Source of the DNA: Enhygromyxa salina
GTDB taxonomy: Bacteria > Myxococcota_A > Polyangia > Nannocystales > Nannocystaceae
Assembly: GCF_000737335.2 (NCBI RefSeq)
Contig: NZ_JMCC02000042.1
Location: 3,246 to 67,245, forward strand
Length of the DNA: 64,000 bases
Direction: 5' to 3'
The position numbers and the translations under genes were made by a program. This document shows positions 9,115 through 18,496 of this stretch, piece by piece (within the stretch, counting starts at the first letter, position 1; every line of letters begins with the position of its first letter). The notes under the pieces are model-generated. The model was not told where the DNA came from. It ran no database searches and was given only the letters and a program-made list of their open reading frames with translations.

Positions 9115-9714
9115 TCAAAAATCGCCGAAGAGTTCGACGATGCGGACGTCGAGCGCGTTGGCGATCTTGTACAGCGAAGACACCGAAGCCGACGACTCCG
9201 CCCGCTCGATCTGGCTGAGCAGCGACACCGAGAGGTTCGTCCGCCGCCCCATCTGCTTGAGGGTCAGCTCTCGCTTCTTGCGGACCTCGCGGATCCGGGC
9301 GCCGATCGTGATGTGCAGCTCGTCCTCACGGCGGACGACGATGCCCTTCTTGCGGGCGACCCGAGCGATCGTCTCGCGCATCTCGTCGCCCGAGAAGGGC
9401 TTTTGCATGTACGCCGAGACATCCAGGTTGATCGCGTCGGTCGCCGACTCGAGGCTGGGATACGCGGTCAAGATGATCGCGGCGATGTCCTTGTTGAACT
9501 TGCGGATCTGCTCGAGCAGCTCGATGCCTTCGACGCCGGGCATCTTTAGATCGAGGATCAAGATGTGGAAGGTCTCTTGCGCCTTCAGACGCTCGAAGCC
9601 AGCGTGCGGGTCCGTCTCTGACACCACCTCGCAGCCATCGGCGGTCAGCAGCTCACGCAAGAACTCGCAGACGTTGGCATCGTCGTCGATCGTGAGGACG
9701 CGTAGCCGTGACAC
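9115..9714 (-). CDS. Receiver-XRE response regulator, copy B
   Basis: 199 residues, the same length and architecture as copy A at 7982-8581. The receiver has Asp55 (ILILDLKMPG), Thr83 and Lys105, and the C-terminal XRE helix-turn-helix contains LSVSLLSQIERAES. The region from 76 to 141 (receiver end and linker) is almost invariant between copies. Changes concentrate in the N-terminal half of the receiver and in the HTH, around residues 144-155. The copies may therefore answer different partners or bind different operators (inference). Both use GTG starts (GTGxxxCGxCT). The C-terminal stop codon lies at the edge of the partial third 112-bp repeat. No sensor kinase is adjacent. Confidence 0.92.
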   Translation of the reverse strand: MSRLRVLTIDDDANVCEFLRELLTADGCEVVSETDPHAGFERLKAQETFHILILDLKMPGVEGIELLEQIRKFNKDIAAIILTAYPSLESATDAINLDVSAYMQKPFSGDEMRETIARVARKKGIVVRREDELHITIGARIREVRKKRELTLKQMGRRTNLSVSLLSQIERAESSASVSSLYKIANALDVRIVELFGDF

Positions 9715-9793
9715 GTTCGCAGCATGCCAGGTTTTGGATCTGCGTGCAGGTCAATGCGCCGCTGACGGCGACCTCGCGGCGCGATCCAGAACA

Positions 9794-9825
9794 TAAAAAA
9801 ATGGGGGCCCGCCTGGCGAGCCCCC
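9794..9825 (-). terminator. Rho-independent terminator of tRNA-Pro
   Basis: On the minus strand, GGGGGCTCGCC and GGCGGGCCCCC form a GC-rich hairpin (9803-9825) with one G-T pair, followed by ATTTTTTTATG. It lies directly after the 3' end of the tRNA gene, as expected for a single-gene tRNA transcript. Confidence 0.8.
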
Positions 9826-9832
9826 TTTGTTG

Positions 9833-9906
9833 TCGGGGCGAGAGGATTCGAACCTCCGACCTTTCGGTCCCGAACCGAACGCGCTACCAGGCTGCGCTAC
9901 GCCCCG
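9833..9906 (-). tRNA. tRNA-Pro(CGG)
   Basis: The minus strand reads CGGGGCGTAGCGCAGCCTGG onward and folds as a standard cloverleaf. The acceptor is CGGGGCG/CGCCCCG with discriminator A, the D-arm is GCGC..GCGC, the anticodon stem TTCGG/CCGAA carries loop TTCGGGA, and the T-arm is GGAGG-TTCGAAT-CCTCT. The anticodon is CGG, which reads CCG proline codons. The genomic 3' sequence continues ACA, so CCA is not encoded and must be added. Confidence 0.97.
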
Positions 9907-10060
9907 GAATGGAGCGGGTAGGTAGCATCGCCCCGAACCGTTGTCAAAGGGCCTGCGCGGGTATTTGCAGGCCGCTCGGCGGGTTGTGTTGGCAGCGCAG
10001 GATCGAGGGCGCGGCGATCCCGGAGGCTGGGGTTTCAGGTCGAGCTGGGACCCGGCCAGC

Positions 10061-11263
<1,203 letters not shown>

Positions 11264-11318
11264 CGTGGTACAGCGCTCGCTGACCCAGGGTCAGCCGTCG
11301 GACGGTAACACGAGTCGC

Positions 11319-12104
11319 ATGCCAAGCCCACGAGATGAGCAGATTCGCGATCCACGTCCGCTGACAGAGCTCCGGCCCGAGCGCCTCGCAACGCTGCGGG
11401 TCATCGCCACGGACGTCGACGGGACACTGACCCGCGCGGGCAAGCTTGGGTCGGATCTGCTGGAAGCGCTCGCGCAGCTGAGCGCAGCTGGGTTTCGCGT
11501 GATCCCGATCAGCGGTCGGCCGGCCGGCGAGGTCATGGGGCTGTGTCGCTACCTGCCGGGGGTGAGCTTCGGGGTGGCAGAGAACGGGCTGCTGGAGATC
11601 GAGCCCGATCACGCGCCGCGCTGGCTCGGCGAGGTACCCGATGTCGAGCGGCTGCGCGTCGTGGGTGAGCACATGAACCAGGCTCACGGCGCGGGGTTGC
11701 GCCTGACTGGGGATGCCTTTTGTCGGCTTGGGGACGTCGCGTATGAGCGCGATGGCCGCGACGAGACCGAGCTGCTCCGGCTGCGCGAGCTGGCCGAGGC
11801 CGAGGGCGTGCACCTGATCTGGTCGAACGTGCATGTACACCTGGCTGCGCAGCGACCCGACAAGGGCGCGGGGCTGCTGCGGCTGCTGAACCAGCGCGGG
11901 ATCGATCCGCTGAGCGTGGTGACGGTGGGTGACGCACCGAATGACGGCGGGCTGTTCGAGGCGGATCGCTTCGGGCTGACAGTCGGGACCGCGGACGTGG
12001 TCGCGCAGCGGCGGTGGTTCTCGGCGCTGCCAGAATTCACAACGGCCGAGCGCGAGGTCGATGGGTTCCTCGCGCTCTCGGGCTGGCTGTGCGGTCGGGG
12101 GTAG
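11319..12104 (+). CDS. HAD-superfamily phosphatase, Cof type
   Basis: About 261 residues. HAD motif I is ATDVDGTLT (Asp32 and Asp34), motif II lies in IPISGRP, and motif IV is VGDAPNDGGLFE; a cap domain lies between. The pattern fits the Cof/sucrose-phosphatase/mannosyl-3-phosphoglycerate-phosphatase branch. The substrate cannot be told from sequence. ATG at 11319 is used; the frame is open further upstream to 11265, so up to 18 more residues are possible. It is divergent from the FHA kinase and sits 78 bases before alanine dehydrogenase on the same strand. Confidence 0.85.
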   Translation: MPSPRDEQIRDPRPLTELRPERLATLRVIATDVDGTLTRAGKLGSDLLEALAQLSAAGFRVIPISGRPAGEVMGLCRYLPGVSFGVAENGLLEIEPDHAPRWLGEVPDVERLRVVGEHMNQAHGAGLRLTGDAFCRLGDVAYERDGRDETELLRLRELAEAEGVHLIWSNVHVHLAAQRPDKGAGLLRLLNQRGIDPLSVVTVGDAPNDGGLFEADRFGLTVGTADVVAQRRWFSALPEFTTAEREVDGFLALSGWLCGRG

Positions 12105-12182
12105 GCGCAGGGGCTTGCACGCTACTTGCCGCACACCCGCGGAGGCTTCTCGCGTGGCGTTTCATCCTATAGTGCGCGCACG

Positions 12183-13295
12183 ATGAAGATCGGCGTCCCG
12201 AAGGAGATCAAGAACCACGAGTACCGCGTCGGTATGCAGCCCGCGGGTGTCCGCGCGCTCGTCAACGCTGGCCATGAGGTCGTCGTCGAGCACCTTGCCG
12301 GTGACGGCAGCGGGTTCACGGACGAGGCCTTCGAGGGGTCCGGGGCGCGCATCGTTGCGACCGCCGCGGAAGCCTGGGGCGCCGACATGGTCGTGAAGGT
12401 GAAAGAGCCGCTGCCCGAGGAGTACGGGTATTTTCGGCCAGGGTTGATCCTCTACACCTATCTGCACCTGGCCGCGGTCCCGCGACTCACCAAAGAGTTG
12501 ATGGCCAACAAGGTCCGGGGGATCGCGTACGAGACGATCACCGATGACGTGGGTGGGCTGCCGCTGCTGCGTCCGATGAGCGAGATCGCTGGGCGCATGG
12601 CGCCGCAGGTTGGGGCCTGGTCGCTCGAGCGGGCGAACGGTGGGCGTGGGTTGTTGCTTGGCGGCGTGCCGGGGACCCGGCGCGGGCGGGTGACCGTGAT
12701 CGGTGGCGGCATCGTTGGAACCGCGGCGGCTCGGATCGCGATTGGGCTCGGGGCCCAGGTGACCGTGCTCGACGTGTCGCAGGCGCGGATGGGCTACCTC
12801 GAGGATGTGTTTGGCAACAACCTCGAGACCTTGTTCTCAAACCCAGAGAACATCGAGAAGAAGGTGCTGACGGCGGACCTGGTGATCGGGGCGGTGTTGG
12901 TGCCTGGGGCGGCGGCGCCAAAGCTGGTCAGCGAGGAGCTGGTCCAGGGGATGAAGCCAGGGTCGGTGATCGTGGACGTGGCGGTGGACCAGGGCGGGTG
13001 CATTGCAACCTGTCGGGCCACGACCCATCAGGAGCCAACCTATGTGGCGCATGGGGTGGTGCATTACTGCGTCGCGAACATGCCGGGGGCGGTGCCGCGG
13101 ACGAGCACCTACGCGCTGACGAACGCGACCTTGGCGTACGCGCTGCAGATTGCGAACAAGGGGGTCGAGGAGGCCGTGCGTGGATCCTTGCACTTGGCTC
13201 GCGGGGTCAATACTTGGGATGGGGCTTGTACGGTGGAAGGCGTCGCTTCGGCGGTTGGGGTCGACTTCACGACCTTGGAGTCGCTGATCAACTGA
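12183..13295 (+). CDS. ald: Alanine dehydrogenase
   Basis: 370 residues, the normal length for the family. It begins MKIGVPKEIKNHEYRVG, then shows TYLHLAAVP with the catalytic-region His, and the NAD-binding Rossmann motif VIGGGIVGTAAARIA. The C-terminal part has VDVAVDQGGC, HGVVHYCVANMPGAVPRTST and the terminal helix. It catalyses reversible NAD-dependent deamination of L-alanine to pyruvate and ammonium. ATG at 12183 is fixed by the conserved MKIGVPKE start; no strong Shine-Dalgarno sequence precedes it. TATAGT at 12168-12173 is a possible -10 element. The gene converges on the lipoprotein at 13371-14357. Confidence 0.97.
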   Translation: MKIGVPKEIKNHEYRVGMQPAGVRALVNAGHEVVVEHLAGDGSGFTDEAFEGSGARIVATAAEAWGADMVVKVKEPLPEEYGYFRPGLILYTYLHLAAVPRLTKELMANKVRGIAYETITDDVGGLPLLRPMSEIAGRMAPQVGAWSLERANGGRGLLLGGVPGTRRGRVTVIGGGIVGTAAARIAIGLGAQVTVLDVSQARMGYLEDVFGNNLETLFSNPENIEKKVLTADLVIGAVLVPGAAAPKLVSEELVQGMKPGSVIVDVAVDQGGCIATCRATTHQEPTYVAHGVVHYCVANMPGAVPRTSTYALTNATLAYALQIANKGVEEAVRGSLHLARGVNTWDGACTVEGVASAVGVDFTTLESLIN

Positions 13296-13370
13296 TTCGC
13301 TGCGCCGGGTTCGTTCGTGGTGGCTCGTCGCGCTGGCGAGGCACCGCGGGCGTATCTGCGTGCAGGAAGC

Positions 13371-14357
13371 TCAGTTGCGCGAGTAGCTGAACCGATAGGT
13401 CAGCGGCACCGGCAGGCGATCAGAGGTGATCTTGTGGTGGACGGTCAGCTTCTTGCGGTCCGCCGAGAGCACGTAGACAATTGTCCGGGCCCCGCCCCGG
13501 CCCTCCATGTGTTGGATCAGCTTGCCGTTCTTCCAGCGGAGCCGGACTTGCAGCTTGCCGCCTTCGATGTCGGTTGACTTGGCCGTGCCGCCGTCGATCA
13601 CACAGCTCGCGTTGAAGCCGGACTCGAAGGTCGTGGTGACCTTGTCGCCAGCGACGACGATGTTGACGGTGCCCTCTACGGGGTTGGTCGCTGCCAGGCG
13701 CTTGCGCGCGAGCCCACGAATGGCGCCGTTGAGCGCGTTGACCGTGGCCTCGAGGGCGGTGTCGAAGTCGGCGCGCTGCGAGCTGCCGCCGACGTAGCGG
13801 AAGCTTCCGTGAAAGTCGGCGCTGGTGATCGGAGCTGGGCTTGCAGGCTTGGCAGGGGCTGGGCTGGGCGTTGGCGTGGGCTCGACCACGGGGGCGGGCG
13901 GGGGCGCTTGCGCTGGGTCTTCGCCGGCCGGTGTGTCGGCTGTTGGTTGCGTGTCGGCTGTCGGTTGCGCGGGCGAGCCGGGCTTTGGCGCTTCAGCGGT
14001 GCTGGAGGCCGCTGTACCGCCGGATGCGGATGCGGATGCGGATGCGGATGCGGATGCGGATGCGGGCGCGGGCGCGGGCATGGCCGGGTCCGTCGGCACG
14101 CCTTCGGTGGGCTGTGCTTCGGGCGGCGAGCCAACCTCGGCGAGCGCCAGCGCCTGGGCCCGGTCGCCGGAGTCGACGGGCTCTGCGGGGGGCGAGGCGA
14201 TGGGCTCGTCACTGCCGGTCTCAATCGCGTCGACCCAAGGATCGTCGAGCGGATCGGCGACCGGCTTCTGCTCGTCCTTGCAGCTGCTGAGCAGGGTCAG
14301 CGCGACGCTCAGTACCCAGGCAGTTTGGCGCGACCGGTTGTTCGTTTTTCGGGCCAT
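13371..14357 (-). CDS. Lipoprotein with Ser-Ala/Pro-rich linker and unknown C-terminal domain
   Basis: About 328 residues from MARKTNNRSRQ, which gives a typical lipoprotein signal ending LLSSC. An ATG at 14387 would add ten residues and lies eight bases from the upstream gene's stop. Residues ~30-180 are low complexity: Pro/Ala/Thr-rich with an (Ser-Ala) tract encoded by seven GGATGC units. The C-terminal ~145 residues, from FHGSFRYVGG to the end, look like a folded beta-rich domain that I do not recognise. Placement directly after the DUF692 oxygenase and its partner suggests one operon of three genes. A role as substrate, sink or envelope partner of the oxygenase is only inference. Confidence 0.78.
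   Translation of the reverse strand: MARKTNNRSRQTAWVLSVALTLLSSCKDEQKPVADPLDDPWVDAIETGSDEPIASPPAEPVDSGDRAQALALAEVGSPPEAQPTEGVPTDPAMPAPAPASASASASASASASGGTAASSTAEAPKPGSPAQPTADTQPTADTPAGEDPAQAPPPAPVVEPTPTPSPAPAKPASPAPITSADFHGSFRYVGGSSQRADFDTALEATVNALNGAIRGLARKRLAATNPVEGTVNIVVAGDKVTTTFESGFNASCVIDGGTAKSTDIEGGKLQVRLRWKNGKLIQHMEGRGGARTIVYVLSADRKKLTVHHKITSDRLPVPLTYRFSYSRN
14022..14063. repeat. Hexanucleotide microsatellite, GGATGC x7
   Basis: Seven perfect in-frame GGATGC units encode the Ser-Ala tract of the lipoprotein on the minus strand. Copy-number change by slippage would alter linker length in steps of two residues without a frameshift. Confidence 0.95.
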
Positions 14358-14394
14358 CGGCAGCTTGGCAATCTCGACGTTGGGCATGGGATGG

Positions 14395-15222
14395 TCAAGC
14401 TCCTTCGAACGCCATGCGGTCGCTCACAGACGCTTGGGCTCGCGGCTCGGACTGGATCAGCAGCCCCTCTGCGATCAGATCATCGAGCAGCTCGTCGGCC
14501 TCGTCCGCTTCGGCGCCCAGCTCGATCGCCGCCGCGACCAGCTCGGCCCGCGGACGCGGTGGATCTGCGGCGATCAACAACCCCACCAACGCCGCGGACG
14601 CGGTCCCGATCGCCAGCGAACCGTCGCCCTTCGCCTCGATCAACAAGTGCTCCCGCCCGCCTCGCGGCGGCTTTTGTGGCCACGGCTTGCGCAGCTTCGT
14701 CAGCGCCTGCAGCGGCTCCGGCCCAAGCCGCGCGCGGGCGCGCTGGTACCAGGCCAAGCTGCCCGCGGGGACGCTGACGGGCGCCAACCCAGGCGCAGAC
14801 CCCAGCCCCGGGTGGCGCTGTCGATCGACCCGCCGGGCGCTGGCCATCGCGGTCTCGATCGCTCCAATCCCGTGAAGCTTGTCAGACGCCCCAAGCAAGT
14901 AGCGCCGCCCAAACACCAGCGCCATCGAGCCGCGCTCGAACACGCAGGCCCGAAACGCTGGCGAACTAAAGTACTGATCCACCGCCTCGACCCCGAGCAG
15001 CGCCGCGCTGACCGGATACTCATCCAGGATCACATGCAGCGCCCGAGCCCGGCGCATGTCGTCGGTTGCGAGCCCCCGCGGATCCACCCCGCGCAGCAGC
15101 TCGCGCTCGCGCGGTGACAATTCGTCGAGCGGCGCCGGGCCACGAACGACGCCGGCATAGACCGGGTCGAACATCATGCACACCAGCGCCTGCTGGATCC
15201 GGCGTGGATCGAGCTTGCTCAT
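14395..15222 (-). CDS. Partner protein of DUF692 oxygenase (putative DUF2063/MbnC-like)
   Basis: 275 residues. ATG at 15222 overlaps the stop of the DUF692 gene in an ATGA arrangement, which indicates translational coupling. The N-terminal ~110 residues (LDPRRIQQALVCMMFDP, RARALHVILDEYPVSAALLG, FSSPAFRACVF) resemble the helical N-terminal region of DUF2063/MbnC-type proteins that pair with MNIO enzymes and help hold the peptide substrate. The C-terminal ~70 residues look like a winged-helix or degenerate domain (LLIAADPPRPRAELVAAA, DELLDDLIAEGLL). Conserved gene order supports the partnership more than sequence similarity does; the family call is an inference. Confidence 0.72.
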   Translation of the reverse strand: MSKLDPRRIQQALVCMMFDPVYAGVVRGPAPLDELSPRERELLRGVDPRGLATDDMRRARALHVILDEYPVSAALLGVEAVDQYFSSPAFRACVFERGSMALVFGRRYLLGASDKLHGIGAIETAMASARRVDRQRHPGLGSAPGLAPVSVPAGSLAWYQRARARLGPEPLQALTKLRKPWPQKPPRGGREHLLIEAKGDGSLAIGTASAALVGLLIAADPPRPRAELVAAAIELGAEADEADELLDDLIAEGLLIQSEPRAQASVSDRMAFEGA

Positions 15223-16097
15223 GCGAACCCCTTGCGGCCCGCGACCAGCTCCCGGGCCCGCTCGAACAGCGGCACGACCTCGGGGATCGAGTTGCGCTCG
15301 CACTCGACGACGATCGCCCGCAGGTTGGTGGCCCGCGCGATCGCAGCGCGGGCAATTTCCCAGGTCTCTGGCAGCACGTGGGTGCCGTGATCATCTTCGA
15401 CCCAGCTCAGCCCGTCGGCGAGCAGCTCCCGCCCGCCCGCGATGTGCAGCTCGATCACGCGGTCCCACGCGAACCCGTCAAACCCGGTCGTGGGCGCGTG
15501 TCCGCGAGCGCGCTGGTACATCGCGAGGTGAGCACAGTCGAGCAGCAGCCCGGTGTCCGCCGCTTCGGCCACGCGCGAGAAGAACTCGAGCAAGTGCAGG
15601 TCACCCACGAACACCGCGCCCGGCGGGTTCTCGGGCAGGACCTCGCGGCCGGTCGCCTCGCGCAGCCTGGTGATGCCCGCGGCCATCGGCGCGATCGCTT
15701 CGGGCACCAACACCGGCGGGAGCAGCAACATCTGCCCGCGGTCGCGCGCGCCAAAGTGCCACAGCCCAGCGTCGCCACACAGCCAGGCGGGATCCAGCGC
15801 GGCGATCCCCTGGCGGACGGCGTCGAGCCAGGCGTCGTCGAAGTCCTCGGGCTCGTCGAGGTTGATGTCGAGGAAGTGGTAGGTGCTGGGCCAACTACGC
15901 GCGGCCCAGGCTCGCGCGTCATCGTCGAGGCCCTTGACGATCTCGACCCCGACCTCGAGGAAGTTTGCGAAGTCGGGGTGCTCGCGGCGCAGCGTGATTG
16001 GATCCAGCGCGCCGTGCTGCTGCCGCGCGCCATACTCGGTGCTCACGCCCAGTCCCAGGGTTGGCAGCGCGCCCACGCGCTCGAGGAAGCTCGGCAT
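15219..16097 (-). CDS. DUF692/MNIO-family multinuclear iron oxygenase
   Basis: 292 residues. It shows the DUF692 signatures GLGVSTEYG near the N-terminus, FLEVGVEI, HFLDINLDEP, PENPPG, LLLDCAHLAMYQ and HIAGG followed by DDHGTHVLPETWEI. These supply the His/Asp/Glu/Asn ligands of the TIM-barrel metal site. Characterised members (MbnB, TglH, ChrH) use two or three iron ions and a partner protein to modify Cys, Asp or other residues in small peptides. The partner gene overlaps downstream. No short Cys-rich precursor peptide was found next to it. The divergent radical SAM gene starts 89 bases away. Confidence 0.9.
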   Translation of the reverse strand: MPSFLERVGALPTLGLGVSTEYGARQQHGALDPITLRREHPDFANFLEVGVEIVKGLDDDARAWAARSWPSTYHFLDINLDEPEDFDDAWLDAVRQGIAALDPAWLCGDAGLWHFGARDRGQMLLLPPVLVPEAIAPMAAGITRLREATGREVLPENPPGAVFVGDLHLLEFFSRVAEAADTGLLLDCAHLAMYQRARGHAPTTGFDGFAWDRVIELHIAGGRELLADGLSWVEDDHGTHVLPETWEIARAAIARATNLRAIVVECERNSIPEVVPLFERARELVAGRKGFA

Positions 16098-16186
16098 CGC
16101 TGGCTGTTTGTATGCGATCTCATCCGACGATGCATGCGGTTCGTTCGGGGTTCAGCGCTGCGAGGATTCATGATATTCGCGGCTAG

Positions 16187-17443
16187 GTGGCGTCGGAACC
16201 GGATCCAGAGGCGTTCTTCGCGGAGCTCGCCGCGACGGCGCTGGCGACGGCCAAGGCCGCGCCGGAGCTGGTCGATGTCACGCCGCTGATCGGCCGCGGC
16301 TGGTGCCTGGGCTTTCGCGTGGCCAACGAGCGGGCCGACATCGTAGAGGTCAACGCGCTCACCGAGCCCAGCAGCCAACAGCTCACGTACTCGTACCGGC
16401 CGGCCAAGCTCGACTCACCCACACGCGAGCGGCGGCTCGACCGTGTCGGTCTGCTGCTGTGCAAGGCGCTCGAGCGCGTGCCGATCGAGGGTGAGCTCCC
16501 GGAGATCGCGGTCGAGATCGAGGCCGAGGACGAGCCGCCGCCGCGCGAGAACATGAGCTTCTGGCTCCCGGGCGAGTGTGATCGCGGCTGCATTTTCTGT
16601 TCGGTCAGCGTTCAGTCGAGCACCGATGGGCGCGCGCTGCGGCTGCCGCTGATGCAGTCGGGCACGGCCAGCCGCGAGCGTGAGGATCTAGAAGCCAAGC
16701 TGCGGGCCCACGCTAGTCGTGCGGCCGAGATCTGCATCGAGTGGTCGGGCAAGGACTGCCTGTTGTCGCCGCTGTTCGACGACGGCCTGCGCCTCGCCCA
16801 CGAGCTGGGGTATCGCGACATGGGCATTCAAACCCCAGGATCGCGCCTGCTCGAGGACGGCTTCGTTCAGTTCTTGCGCGAGCACTCGGTGGTTCGCGCG
16901 GGGCTCACCGCCCACGCGGGCGACGAGGCCACGTTTGACGAGGTTGGGGGCAAAGCGGGGGCCTACAACACGTTCTGGGCCGGGCTCGAGCAGCTGCTCG
17001 CCAACGACTTTCGCGTCTCGCTCGAGGTCCCCTGCGTGGCCAAGACCGTAGATGGCTTGGCGCAGCATGTGGCCAAGCTCGTCAGCTACCCGTGCAGCAT
17101 CACCTGCTTTTTTTGGTACCCGGACGAGGACATGGACGGCACCTTTCCCACGATCGGCATGCCCTATGCGCGCGCGATCGCGGCGCTCGAGCAGCTGCGC
17201 GAGCGGGTCCCCGCGCAGCGCGTGGCGATTGACGGGATCCCCGAGTGCGCGGTGGCGTCGGATCTGCGCGAGCACTTCTTCTGGAGCTACGGCGGCGGCC
17301 ACATGACCTTCATCGACTTCGAGCGGGTGCCCGCGTGTGCCAGCTGCAGCGCCCGGGATCGTTGCCCCGGCGTGCCCCCGGTGTACCTGCAACATCACGA
17401 GTTCGAGTATCCCCCGCTGCCGGATGTTGCGCCCGCGCAGTGA
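16187..17443 (+). CDS. Radical SAM protein with C-terminal Cys cluster
   Basis: 418 residues from GTG. The radical SAM motif CDRGCIFC (Cys131, 135, 138) has the CX3CX2C spacing needed to bind the SAM-cleaving [4Fe-4S] cluster. About 125 residues precede the barrel, which is unusual and could hold a recognition domain. The C-terminus has CASCSARDRCPGV (Cys384, 387, 393), which could bind an auxiliary cluster as in peptide-modifying radical SAM enzymes. The frame is intact from 16187 to the stop at 17443. It is divergent from the MNIO operon and converges on a TPR gene nine bases away. The reaction is unknown. The neighbourhood hints at peptide or protein modification, but no precursor is visible. 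Confidence 0.85.
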   Translation: MASEPDPEAFFAELAATALATAKAAPELVDVTPLIGRGWCLGFRVANERADIVEVNALTEPSSQQLTYSYRPAKLDSPTRERRLDRVGLLLCKALERVPIEGELPEIAVEIEAEDEPPPRENMSFWLPGECDRGCIFCSVSVQSSTDGRALRLPLMQSGTASREREDLEAKLRAHASRAAEICIEWSGKDCLLSPLFDDGLRLAHELGYRDMGIQTPGSRLLEDGFVQFLREHSVVRAGLTAHAGDEATFDEVGGKAGAYNTFWAGLEQLLANDFRVSLEVPCVAKTVDGLAQHVAKLVSYPCSITCFFWYPDEDMDGTFPTIGMPYARAIAALEQLRERVPAQRVAIDGIPECAVASDLREHFFWSYGGGHMTFIDFERVPACASCSARDRCPGVPPVYLQHHEFEYPPLPDVAPAQ

Positions 17444-17451
17444 GGTGAGCT

Positions 17452-18444
17452 TCAGTCCGCGCTGGCACCCGCGACGCGATCGAGCAGCCACAGCTCGTCG
17501 ATCGTCTCGAGGTGGGCCCGCAGCCGCTCGATCAACGCAGCGTCGAAGTCGCCGCTCGACAACGCCTCAGCCAAATACCAAGGCGGTGAGTGCAACGCGG
17601 GGGCATCGTATTTTTCTTCTCCGCGCGCGACGGCGGCCTCCCGTCGTTCGAGCACGTCCTGGAACACCTGACACGCCCGCCCCTGATCCCCGCTGCGCCA
17701 CAGGCAATAGCCTCGCTGTTCGCGGGCGAGCTCCCGCCGCCAGGCCTTGCCCTCGCCAAAGTCGGCGGCTTCGATCGCGGCGTAGGCCGCGACCGCCTCG
17801 GTCCACTGTTCGAGATCGTGCAGGCAGTGGGCGCGGTATAGACCCGCCCATGCATCGCCCGGCTCGAGCTCGAGCGCTCGGTCGAAGTGCGACAGGGCGC
17901 GGGCCGTGTCGCTGGGGGCGTCCATGTAGCAGACGAAGCCGGCGAGGTAGTGGAGATCGGCGTCGGCGTCATCGAGCTCGAGTCCCCGAAGGACGGCGCT
18001 CGTTGCGATCTTCATCAGCCGCGGCCGCGCGCGGTCGTTGGGTTCGAGGTGCCAGCCAAGTTCAACGGCCGTCAGCGCTCGGGCATGAAACAGCCTGGGG
18101 TCGTCGGGGCCAAGCCGCTCGGACTCGGCGTAGATACGCGCAAAGATCTCCCACTGCTGCAGCGGTCGCGGTCGCCAGGTCAGGCCGCGCTCATCGAGGT
18201 GGATCGCCAGGCGACGCAGGCGGTCGCCCGGGTCGTAGCGCGGATCGGCACACTCGCGGATGAACGCGCGCAGGTCGAGCGTGTGAAGTTGATCGACGCG
18301 GCCGTCGAGCGCGAGCCAGGCTTCGATCCGCGCGTTGAAGTCCTCGTCGGGTGGTTGCGGTGGCTGCTTCGTGTCTCGTGGCCCGCGCCGCGTGGCGCGA
18401 GACTTGGGCACCGGGCCCCCACTCGTGCGAGCGTGGCGTGACAT
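17452..18444 (-). CDS. TPR-repeat protein of unknown function
   Basis: 330 residues. The N-terminal ~35 residues are basic and disordered. The rest is helical, with tetratricopeptide-like units (for example RALSHFDRALELEPGDAWAG and WTEAVAAYAAIEAADFGEGKAW). No signal peptide is present, so a cytoplasmic scaffold or protein-interaction role is inferred. ATG at 18444 is 52 bases downstream of the transglutaminase-like gene's stop on the same strand, so they may be co-transcribed. It ends tail to tail with the radical SAM gene. Confidence 0.8.
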   Translation of the reverse strand: MSRHARTSGGPVPKSRATRRGPRDTKQPPQPPDEDFNARIEAWLALDGRVDQLHTLDLRAFIRECADPRYDPGDRLRRLAIHLDERGLTWRPRPLQQWEIFARIYAESERLGPDDPRLFHARALTAVELGWHLEPNDRARPRLMKIATSAVLRGLELDDADADLHYLAGFVCYMDAPSDTARALSHFDRALELEPGDAWAGLYRAHCLHDLEQWTEAVAAYAAIEAADFGEGKAWRRELAREQRGYCLWRSGDQGRACQVFQDVLERREAAVARGEEKYDAPALHSPPWYLAEALSSGDFDAALIERLRAHLETIDELWLLDRVAGASAD

Positions 18445-18496
18445 GGATCGGAACCTCGCGTTCGAGTCTACACCCAGGGCGCGCGCGGCCGCGGGG

